From NCBI RefSeq assembly GCF_003570715.1, contig NZ_QXXQ01000006.1, positions 62,001 to 126,000 of the forward strand: a DNA stretch of 64,000 nt, given 5' to 3'. Of this stretch, positions 47,547-56,004 are shown one piece after another; position 1 is the first letter of the stretch, and every line of letters starts with the position of its first letter. The position numbers and the translations under genes are program-made. The notes under the pieces were generated by a model. The model had not been told where the DNA came from, did not search any database, and saw only the letters and a list, made by a program, of their open reading frames with translations. The DNA comes from Gemmobacter lutimaris (GTDB lineage: Bacteria; Pseudomonadota; Alphaproteobacteria; Rhodobacterales; Rhodobacteraceae).

Positions 47547-48218
47547 CAGAAATCTCCGACGGAACAATGCCCTGACGCCGCAGTGCGCGGCGCTTGGGTC
47601 CGCCGGACAGGATACAGCCGTGACAGAACCTGTCGAGGGCATCGGTTCAGCACGCTTTTGGGGGCAGGATCTGACGCATCTGACTGGAGAGCCGCTGAAC
47701 CATATGCTTGGAATGGCCCATCCCGTCGATTGATGCTGCCAGCGCAAAAGCCTCGCGCCTCTCGCACACCATTGGCACGGGGGATTGGCACGGGAGCGTC
47801 GAGATGCCGGCGATGTGCTTGTCCGTCCGACCGTGTTCAGGTTCTGTGTGCGGACAGGCGCGGCGCGCGAGTTTCGTCGCGGCAAGCCGGTCAGCAGGTG
47901 CCGCGAGGCACTAGAAGGACGCCAGATCCTGTCCAAGGATCGGGGCGTAGCGCAGCGCTTTTGTGTTCGGGGGGCGTGGCCATCGGGGGCTTCCCTTTTG
48001 CCTTATATGACGAAGACCTCGGCTCGTAAGGGCGACTGCGGGATCTGGTTTGATTTTGAAGAACTTTGCTGATCAAGGCAGCGCCGCCAGTCGCTTCCCG
48101 CACCTGTTCCGTTGTGCTATGCGGGATACTTTCGGTGCCAGCTTTTGGCGCCACCCCTCGTCGGAACCGTCGCGAAACGGCGGAATAAGGCGGCAAACGG
48201 CAGGAAACGGCAGCGGAG
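47547..48218. other. Gene-poor stretch upstream of dusA
   Basis: About 670 bases without a gene I can support. Open frames exist on both strands but none has a recognisable protein pattern or convincing ribosome-binding site. The part after 47900 is visibly less GC-rich than the neighbours. Just before dusA the motif AAACGGC occurs three times (48175, 48195, 48205). The stretch adjoins the decaying nuclease gene and may be old mobile or decayed sequence. Confidence 0.5.
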
Positions 48219-49250
48219 ATGGCTGATAAAAAATCCTTGCTTTCCAAGGACTCCCTTGTGTCGCAGGCGCACCGCCTTTCCGTCGCCCCGATGATGGACT
48301 GGACGGACCGGCATTGCCGGTTCTTTCATCGCCTGATGTCGCGCCGTGCGATGCTTTACACCGAGATGGTGACAGCGCCCGCGATTCTGCACGGGCCGCA
48401 GGCGCGGCTTCTGGATTTCAGCGGTGCGGAGCATCCGGTTGCGCTGCAACTCGGTGGGTCGGACCCGGATGAACTCGCACGGGCCACGGCCATTGCGCAG
48501 GGCTGGGGGTATGACGAGATCAACCTGAACTGTGGCTGTCCGTCGGACCGGGTGCAATCGGGCTGTTTCGGCGCTGTGCTGATGGAAAATCCGGCGCTGG
48601 TGGCCGATTGCATGCGCGCCATGGCGGCGGAAAGCGATGTGCCGGTGACGGTGAAATGCCGGATCGGTGTCGATGACCAGAACCCGGAGGAGATCCTGCC
48701 GCGCTTCATCGAAACCGTGGCCGGGGCCGGGGTCACGCATTTCGTGGTCCATGCCCGCAAAGCCTGGCTTCAGGGTCTCAGCCCCAAGGAAAACCGCGAG
48801 ATCCCGCCGCTGGACTATCCGCTGGTGCTGGCGATGAAGCGGCGGTTCCCGGAACTGACCATCTGCATCAATGGTGGGGTGGCCACGCTGGATCAGGCAA
48901 AGGCGCTGCTGGCCGAAGGGCTGGACGGGGTGATGATCGGGCGCGCGGCCTATCACGATCCGGGAAACACGCTGATCGGGGCGGATGCGCTGTGGGGCGA
49001 AGATCATGCGCCCGACCGTGCGGCGGTGGTCGCGGCGATGAAACCCTATATCGCGGCGCATCTGGCGGCGGGCGGGCGGCTGCATCAGGTGACGCGGCAT
49101 ATGCTTGGCCTGTTCACCGGCCTGCCCGGCGCACGCGGCTGGCGCCGCGTGCTGTCGGAAGGGGCGTCGCGCCCCGGTGCGGGGCTTGACCTGCTGGATG
49201 CTGCCCTGGCCGAGGTGCGGCGCGCGATGGCCGTTCAGGCCGAGGGCTGA
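48219..49250 (+). CDS. dusA: tRNA-dihydrouridine synthase A
   Basis: A 343-aa flavoenzyme of the DusA type, reducing U20/U20a in tRNA. It opens HRLSVAPMMDWTDRHCRFFHRLM. The catalytic Cys is in NLNCGCPSDRVQSGCFGA. Further motifs are VKCRIGVDD, FVVHARKAWLQGLSPKENREIPPLDY and the FMN phosphate site INGGVATLDQA...GVMIGRAAY. DusA-specific features such as KENREIPPL support the subgroup. The 3' end overlaps the convergent MFS gene by 16 bases. Confidence 0.96.
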   Translation: MADKKSLLSKDSLVSQAHRLSVAPMMDWTDRHCRFFHRLMSRRAMLYTEMVTAPAILHGPQARLLDFSGAEHPVALQLGGSDPDELARATAIAQGWGYDEINLNCGCPSDRVQSGCFGAVLMENPALVADCMRAMAAESDVPVTVKCRIGVDDQNPEEILPRFIETVAGAGVTHFVVHARKAWLQGLSPKENREIPPLDYPLVLAMKRRFPELTICINGGVATLDQAKALLAEGLDGVMIGRAAYHDPGNTLIGADALWGEDHAPDRAAVVAAMKPYIAAHLAAGGRLHQVTRHMLGLFTGLPGARGWRRVLSEGASRPGAGLDLLDAALAEVRRAMAVQAEG

Positions 49251-50440
49251 GCCTCGGGCGCGGGCAGCCGCGCCACCACCAGTGCCAGCACGAAGGCGAG
49301 CGCGCCGCAGAGCGCGATGGCCGCCAGCATCGGCAGCACTGTGCCGTCGAAGAACGGCGCGGAAACCGCGATCATCACGCCCCCGGCAAGCATCTGCATC
49401 GTCCCCCCCAGCGACGAGGCCAGACCGGCAATCGGCCCGTGTTCCTCCAGCGCCACCACCATGGCGGTGGGGATCACCAGCCCGAGGCAGGCATTGGCAA
49501 GGAACAGCCCGCCGATGGTCAGCCAGAGGCCGGAAATCCCGGCCAGCGCCAGCAGGAACAGCCCGATGGTGAACACGGCAAAGCCGGTGGTTGCCCGCAC
49601 CATGACCGCCTGCGCGCCAAAGCGCATGCCCAGCCGGGCTGCCATCTGCGAGGCACCAAAAAACCCAACCGCATTCAGCGCGAAAGCCAGCGAGAATTGC
49701 GTGGGCGTCAGGCCGAAGGCCGCCGCATAGACGAAAGAGGCGGAGGCGATGAAGACGAAGAAGCTCGCCATGCCGAAGCCACCCAGAAAGGTCAGCGCCA
49801 TGAAGCTGCGATGCGTCAGCAGATGCCGGGTGCCGCGCAGCATGGCCGAGACCGAGACCGGCTGCCGCGCCGCGGGCGGCAGGGTTTCGGCCAGCAGAAA
49901 GCGGGTCATCGCAAGGCTGGCCAATGTTGCCACCACCAGAATGCCGAAGATCGCCCGCCAGCCCGCCAGCGCCATAAGCCCGGCGCCCGCCAGCGGGGCA
50001 AGGAAGGGCGAGACCGAAATCACCAGCATGATGGCCGCCATCAGCCGTGTCGCCTCGTGCCCTGTGGTCATGTCGCGGATCACCGCGCGCGGCACCACCA
50101 TCACCGCCGCGCCGCCAAGACCCTGCACGAAACGCCCGGCAATCAGCGCCTCGGTCGATTGTGCCAGCGTGCACAGGACCGAGCCGATCAGAAAGATCGC
50201 CAGCCCCGCATAAAGCGGCAGCTTGCGCCCGGCCTGATCCGCCCACGGGCCATAGATCAGCTGTGCCACACCGAAGGCGAGGAAATAGCTTGTGATCGTG
50301 GCCTGCATGGCGGGCACGCTGGCCCCTAGGCTCTGCCCGATCTCGGGCATGGCAGGCAGATACATGTCGATGGCAAAAGGGCCAACGGCGGACAAAAGCC
50401 CGAGCACGAGGGCCGGGCGCAGGAAGGACGTCGAAGACAT
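49235..50440 (-). CDS. MFS drug-resistance transporter, Bcr/CflA family
   Basis: A 401-aa twelve-helix MFS protein of the DHA1/Bcr-CflA type. It opens LVLGLLSAVGPFAIDMYLPAMPEIGQSL, the family hallmark. It also has GPWADQAGRKLPLYAG (loop 2-3) and GRFVQGLGGAAVMVVPRAVIRDM (motif C region). It exports drugs or metabolites such as bicyclomycin or cysteine in characterised members. ATG 50440 is the start, since the first helix begins right after. Divergent from the TauE gene. Confidence 0.94.
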   Translation of the reverse strand: MSSTSFLRPALVLGLLSAVGPFAIDMYLPAMPEIGQSLGASVPAMQATITSYFLAFGVAQLIYGPWADQAGRKLPLYAGLAIFLIGSVLCTLAQSTEALIAGRFVQGLGGAAVMVVPRAVIRDMTTGHEATRLMAAIMLVISVSPFLAPLAGAGLMALAGWRAIFGILVVATLASLAMTRFLLAETLPPAARQPVSVSAMLRGTRHLLTHRSFMALTFLGGFGMASFFVFIASASFVYAAAFGLTPTQFSLAFALNAVGFFGASQMAARLGMRFGAQAVMVRATTGFAVFTIGLFLLALAGISGLWLTIGGLFLANACLGLVIPTAMVVALEEHGPIAGLASSLGGTMQMLAGGVMIAVSAPFFDGTVLPMLAAIALCGALAFVLALVVARLPAPEAQPSA

Positions 50441-50563
50441 AGGGAAAACCGTTAGAAAAAGTGACTCGCAGACTAGCCTTTTCCGACCGGAGGCACAATG
50501 CGCCTCTGGAACCTTCCGCCGCATGGGGCTAGCGTCACCGCAAACCGAAGGGGAGAGGTGCCC

Positions 50564-51382
50564 ATGCCCGAAATTTCCGCCCTGTTGCCGATGCTGGCGC
50601 TGCTTGTCGTGATCGGCGGTTTTGCCGGGATCATTGCGGGCCTTCTGGGGGTCGGGGGCGGCATCGTGCTGGTGCCGGCGTTCTATTACGCCTTCTCGCA
50701 TCTGGGCTATGGCGGTCCGCAACTGATGCAGGTCTGTCTGGCCACCTCGCTGGCCACGATCATCGTGACCTCGATCCGGTCGGTTCTGGCGCATAACCGC
50801 AAGGGCGCGGTGGACTGGGCCATCCTGAAGGGCTGGGCGCCCTTCATTGCCGTGGGGGCGGTGGCGGGTTTCCTGCTGGCGAGCCAGCTTCGGTCGGTCA
50901 CGCTTCAGGCGATCTTCGGCTGTCTGGGGCTGATTGCTGGCCTTTACATGGCCTTCGGCCGCGCCGACTGGCGGCTGGGACAGGCCATGCCGCAGGGGGG
51001 CTTGCGGGGCGCGCTGGGGGGCGGCCTGGGGTTCTTCTCGGTTCTGATGGGCATTGGCGGCGGCACTTTCGGGGTGCCGATGATGACGCTTTACAACCTG
51101 CCGATCCATCGCGCCGTGGCAACGGCGGCGGGCTTCGGGCTGATCATCTCGGTCCCCTCGGCCATCGGCTTCCTGACGCTGCATGTTGATCAGGCGCCGC
51201 CCGGCACCCTGGGCGCGATCAACTTCCCCGCTTTTGCGGTGATCGTGGCGATGACGCTGATCACCACACCCATCGGGGTGCGCATCGCCCATGCGATGGA
51301 TGCCAAGCCGCTGAAGCGTGCCTTCGCCCTGTTCATCCTCGTGGTCGCGGTGAACATGCTGCGCAAGGCTGCGGGATGGTAG
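50564..51382 (+). CDS. TauE/SafE family sulfite/anion exporter
   Basis: A 272-aa protein with about eight membrane helices and two TauE repeats (GGFAGIIAGLLGVGGGIVLVPAFYYAF and GGGLGFFSVLMGIGGGTFGVPMMTLYN), the family signature. TauE/SafE proteins export sulfite, sulfoacetate or other anions. ATG 50564 follows GGGAGAGG. Its end overlaps the next gene by seven bases, so the two are coupled. Confidence 0.92.
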   Translation: MPEISALLPMLALLVVIGGFAGIIAGLLGVGGGIVLVPAFYYAFSHLGYGGPQLMQVCLATSLATIIVTSIRSVLAHNRKGAVDWAILKGWAPFIAVGAVAGFLLASQLRSVTLQAIFGCLGLIAGLYMAFGRADWRLGQAMPQGGLRGALGGGLGFFSVLMGIGGGTFGVPMMTLYNLPIHRAVATAAGFGLIISVPSAIGFLTLHVDQAPPGTLGAINFPAFAVIVAMTLITTPIGVRIAHAMDAKPLKRAFALFILVVAVNMLRKAAGW

Positions 51383-52122
51383 GCGCAGGCGGCTGGTGCC
51401 GGATCGGCCCCGATCCGGCAATCGCCAACTGGGCGGCAGCGGCGCGCCCGGTGGCGGAGGCCGTACTGCGTGACAGTGCCGAGCCATGGCGCTGTGGCGG
51501 CACATGGTTTGTCGGCGTCGATGCCCTGCCGAACGGGCCGGATGGCGCCGTGGGCGGCGCCAGTTTCCCGTGGCAGGCGGTGGGCCTTGCGCCCGAACCG
51601 CTGCATCCCGCGCAGCTTTCCGTCATGCGCCCCGGCTATCCGCAACCGTCCGAGGCGGAAACACCAGCCGCCTTCGCCTTCCGCCGCGACCGTGATGCCG
51701 CGCATCTGGACGGTCTGCTGCCCGATGCCGCGAAACGCCGTCGCATCGCCGAGCCGCATCGCTGGATTCTGGGTCTGGCCCTGAATGAAACCGATCCCGA
51801 GGCCGCGCCGCTGGTGGTGTGGGAGGGCAGCCACCGCATCCTGCAAGCCGCGCTGGCCGCAGCGCTGGCGCCGCATCCGCCTTCACAATGGGCCGAGGTG
51901 GACATCACCGATGCCTATACCGCCGCGCGCAGGCAGTGTTTTGAAACCTGCCGCCGGGTCGCCGTGCCGTCCCGGCCCGGTCAGGCGGTGTTGATGCACC
52001 GGCACATGCTGCATGGAGTCGCCCCTTGGGCCAAGGGCGCCAAGGCCCCGCCAGAAGGCCGGATCATCGCCTATTTCCGGCCGCTCATGCCGGATGTCGC
52101 AAGCTGGCTCATGCCAGAGTGA
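51376..52122 (+). CDS. Phytanoyl-CoA dioxygenase (PhyH)-like 2-oxoglutarate/Fe(II) oxygenase
   Basis: A 248-aa protein with the 2OG-oxygenase facial triad pattern: H110 and D112 in AAHLDG, a distal His in HMLHGVAPW (H213), and Arg in RIIAYFRP. The segment APLVVWEGSHRIL is typical of PhyH proteins. It would hydroxylate a small molecule with Fe(II), O2 and 2-oxoglutarate. The substrate is unknown. Translational coupling to a TauE/SafE exporter suggests a linked substrate or product, possibly sulfonated (inference). Confidence 0.78.
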   Translation: MVGAGGWCRIGPDPAIANWAAAARPVAEAVLRDSAEPWRCGGTWFVGVDALPNGPDGAVGGASFPWQAVGLAPEPLHPAQLSVMRPGYPQPSEAETPAAFAFRRDRDAAHLDGLLPDAAKRRRIAEPHRWILGLALNETDPEAAPLVVWEGSHRILQAALAAALAPHPPSQWAEVDITDAYTAARRQCFETCRRVAVPSRPGQAVLMHRHMLHGVAPWAKGAKAPPEGRIIAYFRPLMPDVASWLMPE

Positions 52123-52198
52123 TACGCAACGCTGGCACCTTCCACGGCAGTCGGCACGCGGCGGCTCGATGCCGCCAAGGGCCGGGCTAGTTGCAGGT

Positions 52199-52429
52199 TC
52201 AGCCTTCCAATCGCCCGGCACGTCCGCCGCGCCGCTTGACCAGCCGGGGGGCGCGGGACGGCAGGTCTGCCATGACGGCGCGCCGCGCTTCGGCTGTCAT
52301 CCGTGACCAGGCGCCGATCTCGTCCATGCTGCGATAGCAGCCGACGCAAAGCCGCGCCTCCGGGTGGATCACGCAGACCTTGACGCAGGGGCTGTCGACC
52401 TCGGCCCGTTTCCAGATCTCATCCGTCAC
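52199..52429 (-). CDS. DUF1289 domain protein
   Basis: A 76-aa protein with the DUF1289 four-cysteine pattern [29 protein letters not shown], likely a metal or cluster-binding site. The C-terminus is Arg-rich. GTG 52429 is chosen because GGGAGAG precedes it; it overlaps the ruvX end by 11 bases. Function unknown. It follows ruvX in the same run, a common arrangement. Confidence 0.88.
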   Translation of the reverse strand: MTDEIWKRAEVDSPCVKVCVIHPEARLCVGCYRSMDEIGAWSRMTAEARRAVMADLPSRAPRLVKRRGGRAGRLEG

Positions 52430-52907
52430 GTTCGCTCTCCCGCCGCAGATGCGCCAGCCGGTCCAGCGCCCCTTGCAGGATAAATCCGGCCGCCACATGG
52501 TCGATCACCTCGGAGCGACGCTTGCGCGACGTATCCGCCTCCAGCAGCGCGCGTTCGGCGGCCACGGTGGACAGGCGTTCATCCCAGAACAGCACCGGCA
52601 GCGGCGTCAGCTTTTCCAGATTGCGAATGAAGGCGCGGGTCGATTGCGCGCGCGGGCCTTCGCTGCCGTCCATGTTGCGCGGCAGGCCGATCACGATGCC
52701 GACCGTCTGCCGCGTCGCCAGCAGCTTCAGAAGCGCCTCGGCATCCAGCGTGAATTTCTCGCGCCGGATCGTGCGGTCGGGCGTCGCCACCCCGCGCATC
52801 ACGTCGGAAAATGCCACGCCGATGGTCTTGGTGCCCAGATCAAGCCCCGCCAGCGCGCCCATGCGGGGCAGGGTGGCGGTGAATTCGGCGGCGTCCTCGA
52901 AGCTCAT
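52419..52907 (-). CDS. ruvX: Putative pre-16S rRNA nuclease / Holliday junction resolvase RuvX (YqgF)
   Basis: A 162-aa RNase H-fold protein. The first catalytic Asp is in [53 protein letters not shown] and [18 protein letters not shown] complete the active site. Members process pre-16S rRNA. ATG 52907 overlaps the ccmI stop by four bases and the DUF1289 start overlaps its end. Confidence 0.95.
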   Translation of the reverse strand: MSFEDAAEFTATLPRMGALAGLDLGTKTIGVAFSDVMRGVATPDRTIRREKFTLDAEALLKLLATRQTVGIVIGLPRNMDGSEGPRAQSTRAFIRNLEKLTPLPVLFWDERLSTVAAERALLEADTSRKRRSEVIDHVAAGFILQGALDRLAHLRRESERDG

Positions 52908-54148
52908 TCCGCCACCCCGGCCTGCACGGCGGCGGCCCGCACCTTCGCCAGATCCTCGGGCATGGCGGCAAAGCGGCCCTGCGCCTCGGTCCAGATCGCG
53001 CGGGCACGGTCGGTCTGGCCCAGCACCCCCAGCGCGCCGATCAGACGCGCCCATTCCTCGGCGCTGCCCCCCTCGGTCGCCAGCCGTTCGTTCAGCCGCT
53101 CGACCATGCTTTCGATCATCGCCTGACGGTCCTCGGCCGACATCTCGGCGGCAGCGGCCATATCCTCGGCGCCGGGGCCGGGCATCATGCCTGCCATCGG
53201 GCCGGCACTGGCGCCGGGTGGCTGATAGCGAACACCGGCGCGCGCGGCCATATCACCGATCTGTTCCTGAAGCGGTTTCATCCAGGGCGAATCCGGCGCG
53301 GCGGACTCGAGCGCGGTGCGCCACAGGGCAAAGGCGCGGTCGGCGCGATCGACCTGTGCGAACATCAGGCCAGAGAGATACAGCGCCGCCGTATTCTTCG
53401 GATCGCGGCGCAGCGCTTCGGTCAGCGCGGCCTCGGCTTCGGGCGAGACATAGCCCCCCGTCGCATAGACCAGCATTTCCGCCAGCAGCGCATAATCCTC
53501 GGCGGTGGCTGCATCCCCGGCCAGCCGGATCACCTCGGCCTGCGCGGCATGAGCGGCGCGGTAATTGCCCAGCCGGGCCTCGTTTTCGGCCAGCAAGCGC
53601 TGGCCGCGAATGTCGTCAGGCCGTTCCGCCACCGTGCTGCGCAGCTTCTGCATCAGCGCAAGATATTCGGCATCGGCCCCCTGCGGTTCCGGCGGCACCG
53701 GCGCATCCGCCTCGGCCACCGCCTGCGACGGCCGGTTTTCGCGCAGCTTTTCCGACAGGGCCAGCCGCGTCGCCATCGGCATGTCCGGGTAGCCCGGCAC
53801 CCCCAGCGTCCAGTAAAGCGCCCCGGCCCCCGCCAGCGTCAGAACGACCAGTGGCAGGCCCAGACGCGGCCCGTCCGCAAGCCGTGAGGGCGCGGTGGCG
53901 CGGGCCTGACGGTCCGCCTCCAGCAACCGGCGCGAAATTTCGGTGCGCAGCCGCCCGGCCTCCTCCGCCGCAATGGTGCCGCGCGCGGCGTCGCGTTCGA
54001 TCCCGGCAAGCTGGTCCCGGTAAAGCTGCACATCCAGCGCCGGTGCGGAAACCTCGGCCGTTGCACCGGCGCCGCGACGGAAGCCCATCAGCAAGGCGAT
54101 GCCGCTGCCCAGTGCCAAAGCCCCCGCCATCAGCCAGAAAGTCCACAT
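52904..54148 (-). CDS. ccmI: Cytochrome c biogenesis protein CcmI
   Basis: A 414-aa protein with two N-terminal membrane helices (about 2-20 and near 95-115) flanking a leucine-zipper-like cytoplasmic loop ([45 protein letters not shown]). This is the CcmI-1 layout. A large periplasmic TPR domain follows ([44 protein letters not shown]). It holds apocytochrome c for haem ligation. ATG 54148 starts the first helix. Other ccm genes are not in the window. Confidence 0.92.
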   Translation of the reverse strand: MWTFWLMAGALALGSGIALLMGFRRGAGATAEVSAPALDVQLYRDQLAGIERDAARGTIAAEEAGRLRTEISRRLLEADRQARATAPSRLADGPRLGLPLVVLTLAGAGALYWTLGVPGYPDMPMATRLALSEKLRENRPSQAVAEADAPVPPEPQGADAEYLALMQKLRSTVAERPDDIRGQRLLAENEARLGNYRAAHAAQAEVIRLAGDAATAEDYALLAEMLVYATGGYVSPEAEAALTEALRRDPKNTAALYLSGLMFAQVDRADRAFALWRTALESAAPDSPWMKPLQEQIGDMAARAGVRYQPPGASAGPMAGMMPGPGAEDMAAAAEMSAEDRQAMIESMVERLNERLATEGGSAEEWARLIGALGVLGQTDRARAIWTEAQGRFAAMPEDLAKVRAAAVQAGVAE

Positions 54149-54249
54149 GCGACGCCTCTCCCGCGCCCCTGTGGCGCCTGCCCAACCCATGTAGTGCCTC
54201 GGCCCGCGCGGCAAAAGCCCGAAATGGCCGCATCCCCCGCGCCCGGCCC

Positions 54250-54278
54250 CGACATGATGTCGCAATTTTCCCCATTGT
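54250..54278. promoter_or_regulatory. Palindromes in the ccmI/soxB divergent region
   Basis: CGACAT-G-ATGTCG (54250-54262) is a perfect 13-bp palindrome and is followed by a CAAT...ATTG inverted pair. Both lie about 80-105 bases before soxB in the divergent intergenic region. Candidate regulator binding sites only. Confidence 0.35.
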
Positions 54279-54353
54279 GCCGCTTCGGCAGGCGGATATT
54301 TTTCGCCGTCAGGGCATGACTGCACCATACCCGGGACGGGAGTTTGACAACCC

Positions 54354-55601
54354 ATGAAACGCTATTCGGTCTTTGCCATCGCCCGCGAGGCTTTGCGCTA
54401 TCATCAGGGCTGGGAGAAGGCATGGGCGTCGCCCGCGCCCAAGTCCAGCTATGACGCCATCATCATCGGCGCGGGGGGGCATGGCCTCGCCACCGCCTAT
54501 TACCTCGGCAAGAACTACGGGATCACCAATGTGGCGATTCTGGAAAAGGGCTGGCTGGGCGGCGGCAATACCGGGCGGAATACGACCATCATCCGGTCGA
54601 ACTACCTGCAAGACCCCTCGGCCGCGATCTACAACAAGGCGCTGAGCCTTTATGAGGATCTGAGCCAGGATCTGAACTATAACGTGATGTTCAGCCCGCG
54701 CGGCCTCTTGATGCTGGCGCAGACCCATCACGAGGTGCGCGGCTACCTGCGCACGGTGCACGCCAACAACCTGCAAGGCGTCAAGACCGAATGGATCGGG
54801 CCGGAAAAGGTGAAAGAGCTGGTGCCGATCATCAATATCGACGGCCCGCGCTATCCGGTTCTGGGCGCGCTCTATCAGGCGCGCGGCGGCACGGCGCGGC
54901 ACGACGCCGTGGCCTGGGGCTATGCCCGCGCCTGTTCGGCCATGGGCATGGATATCATCCAGCAATGCGAGGTCACCGGCGTCCGGTCCGAAAACGGGCA
55001 GGTGACGGGCGTTGAAACCACCAAAGGCTTCATCGGCACGAAAAAGCTCGGCATTGTCGTCGCCGGGCATTCGGGGCAGGTGGCCGATATGGCGGGCTTC
55101 CGCCTGCCGGTCGAAAGCCTCGCGCTTCAGGCGCTGGTGTCGGAACCGATCAAGCCCTGCATGGATGTGGTGGTCATGGCCAACACCGTCCACGGCTACA
55201 TGTCGCAATCCGACAAGGGCGAGATGGTCATCGGCGGCGGCACGGACGGGTTCAACAACTTCACCCAGCGCGGCAGCTTCCACCATATCGAGGAAACGCT
55301 CCGCGCGCTGGTCGAAACCTTCCCGATGATTTCGCGGCTCAAGATGCTGCGGCAATGGGGCGGCATCGTCGACATGACCGGCGACCGCTCGCCCATCATC
55401 TCGAAAACCCCGCTGGGCAATTGCTTCATCAACTGCGGCTGGGGCACCGGCGGCTTCAAGGCGATCCCCGGCTCCGGCTGGGCCATGGCCGAGCTGATGG
55501 CCAAGGGCGAACCCGGCCCGCTCGCGGCCGAGTTCAACATGTGGCGCTTCCGCGAAGGCCAGTTCATCGACGAGTCGGTGGCGGCCGGGGTGGCGCACTG
55601 A
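54354..55601 (+). CDS. soxB: Sarcosine oxidase subunit beta
   Basis: A 415-aa DAO-family flavoprotein. The FAD Rossmann motif is AIIIGAGGHGLATAYYLG (about 35-52), followed by EKGWLGGGNTGRNTTIIRSNY. The C-terminus is DRSPIISKTPLGNCFINCGWGTGGFKAIPGSG. In heterotetrameric sarcosine oxidase it binds FAD and the covalent FMN and demethylates sarcosine to glycine. It heads the soxBDAG operon; a palindromic hairpin lies between soxB and soxD. Confidence 0.97.
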   Translation: MKRYSVFAIAREALRYHQGWEKAWASPAPKSSYDAIIIGAGGHGLATAYYLGKNYGITNVAILEKGWLGGGNTGRNTTIIRSNYLQDPSAAIYNKALSLYEDLSQDLNYNVMFSPRGLLMLAQTHHEVRGYLRTVHANNLQGVKTEWIGPEKVKELVPIINIDGPRYPVLGALYQARGGTARHDAVAWGYARACSAMGMDIIQQCEVTGVRSENGQVTGVETTKGFIGTKKLGIVVAGHSGQVADMAGFRLPVESLALQALVSEPIKPCMDVVVMANTVHGYMSQSDKGEMVIGGGTDGFNNFTQRGSFHHIEETLRALVETFPMISRLKMLRQWGGIVDMTGDRSPIISKTPLGNCFINCGWGTGGFKAIPGSGWAMAELMAKGEPGPLAAEFNMWRFREGQFIDESVAAGVAH

Positions 55602-55607
55602 TGTGTC

Positions 55608-55656
55608 ATTTTCTGTCTGAAAATATCCCGGGGGTCCGGGGGCAGCGCCCCCGGGG
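55608..55656. repeat. Double palindrome (REP-like) between soxB and soxD
   Basis: Two adjacent inverted repeats: ATTTTC-TGTCT-GAAAAT (55608-55624), and CCGGGGGC-AGC-GCCCCCGG (55636-55654) within a G/C-run. This compound element resembles a dispersed intergenic repeat I recall from Rhodobacteraceae genomes. It may stabilise or attenuate the sox mRNA. Confidence 0.65.
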
Positions 55657-55680
55657 TCTCCGCAAGCACGAGGCCCGGAC

Positions 55681-56004
55681 ATGCTGATCCTTGAATGCCC
55701 CTATTGCGGCGTGAAGGCCGAGGAAACCGAACTCTCCCCCGGTGGCGAGGCGCATCTGAAACGCTTCGGCCCCGGTTCGACCGGCGAGGAGTTCGAGGCC
55801 TATATGTTTGCCCGCAAGAACCCGAAGGGCGTGCATTTTGAACGCTGGCGCCATGCCTATGGCTGCGGCAAGTGGTTCCTCGCGGCGCGCTGCACCGCGA
55901 CGCTGGAGGTCTTTGGCACCTATTCCGCCCAGACCACCGAGCCGCCCGCCGAAATCGTCGAGAAGATCAAGGCCAAGCGGCCGGACTGGAAGGGCACCAA
56001 ATGA
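55681..56004 (+). CDS. soxD: Sarcosine oxidase subunit delta
   Basis: A 107-aa zinc-binding subunit of heterotetrameric sarcosine oxidase. The opening ILECPYCGVKAEETEL gives two Cys ligands, and RWRHAYGCGKWFLAARCT supplies His and Cys further on. It ends with EIVEKIKAKRPDW, typical of SoxD. Its stop overlaps the soxA ATG. Confidence 0.95.
   Translation: MLILECPYCGVKAEETELSPGGEAHLKRFGPGSTGEEFEAYMFARKNPKGVHFERWRHAYGCGKWFLAARCTATLEVFGTYSAQTTEPPAEIVEKIKAKRPDWKGTK

Noticed and set aside
47785-48072. A 95-codon plus-strand open frame before dusA
   Set aside because: Composition and context give no support, and frames on both strands overlap. I treat the stretch as non-coding or decayed.
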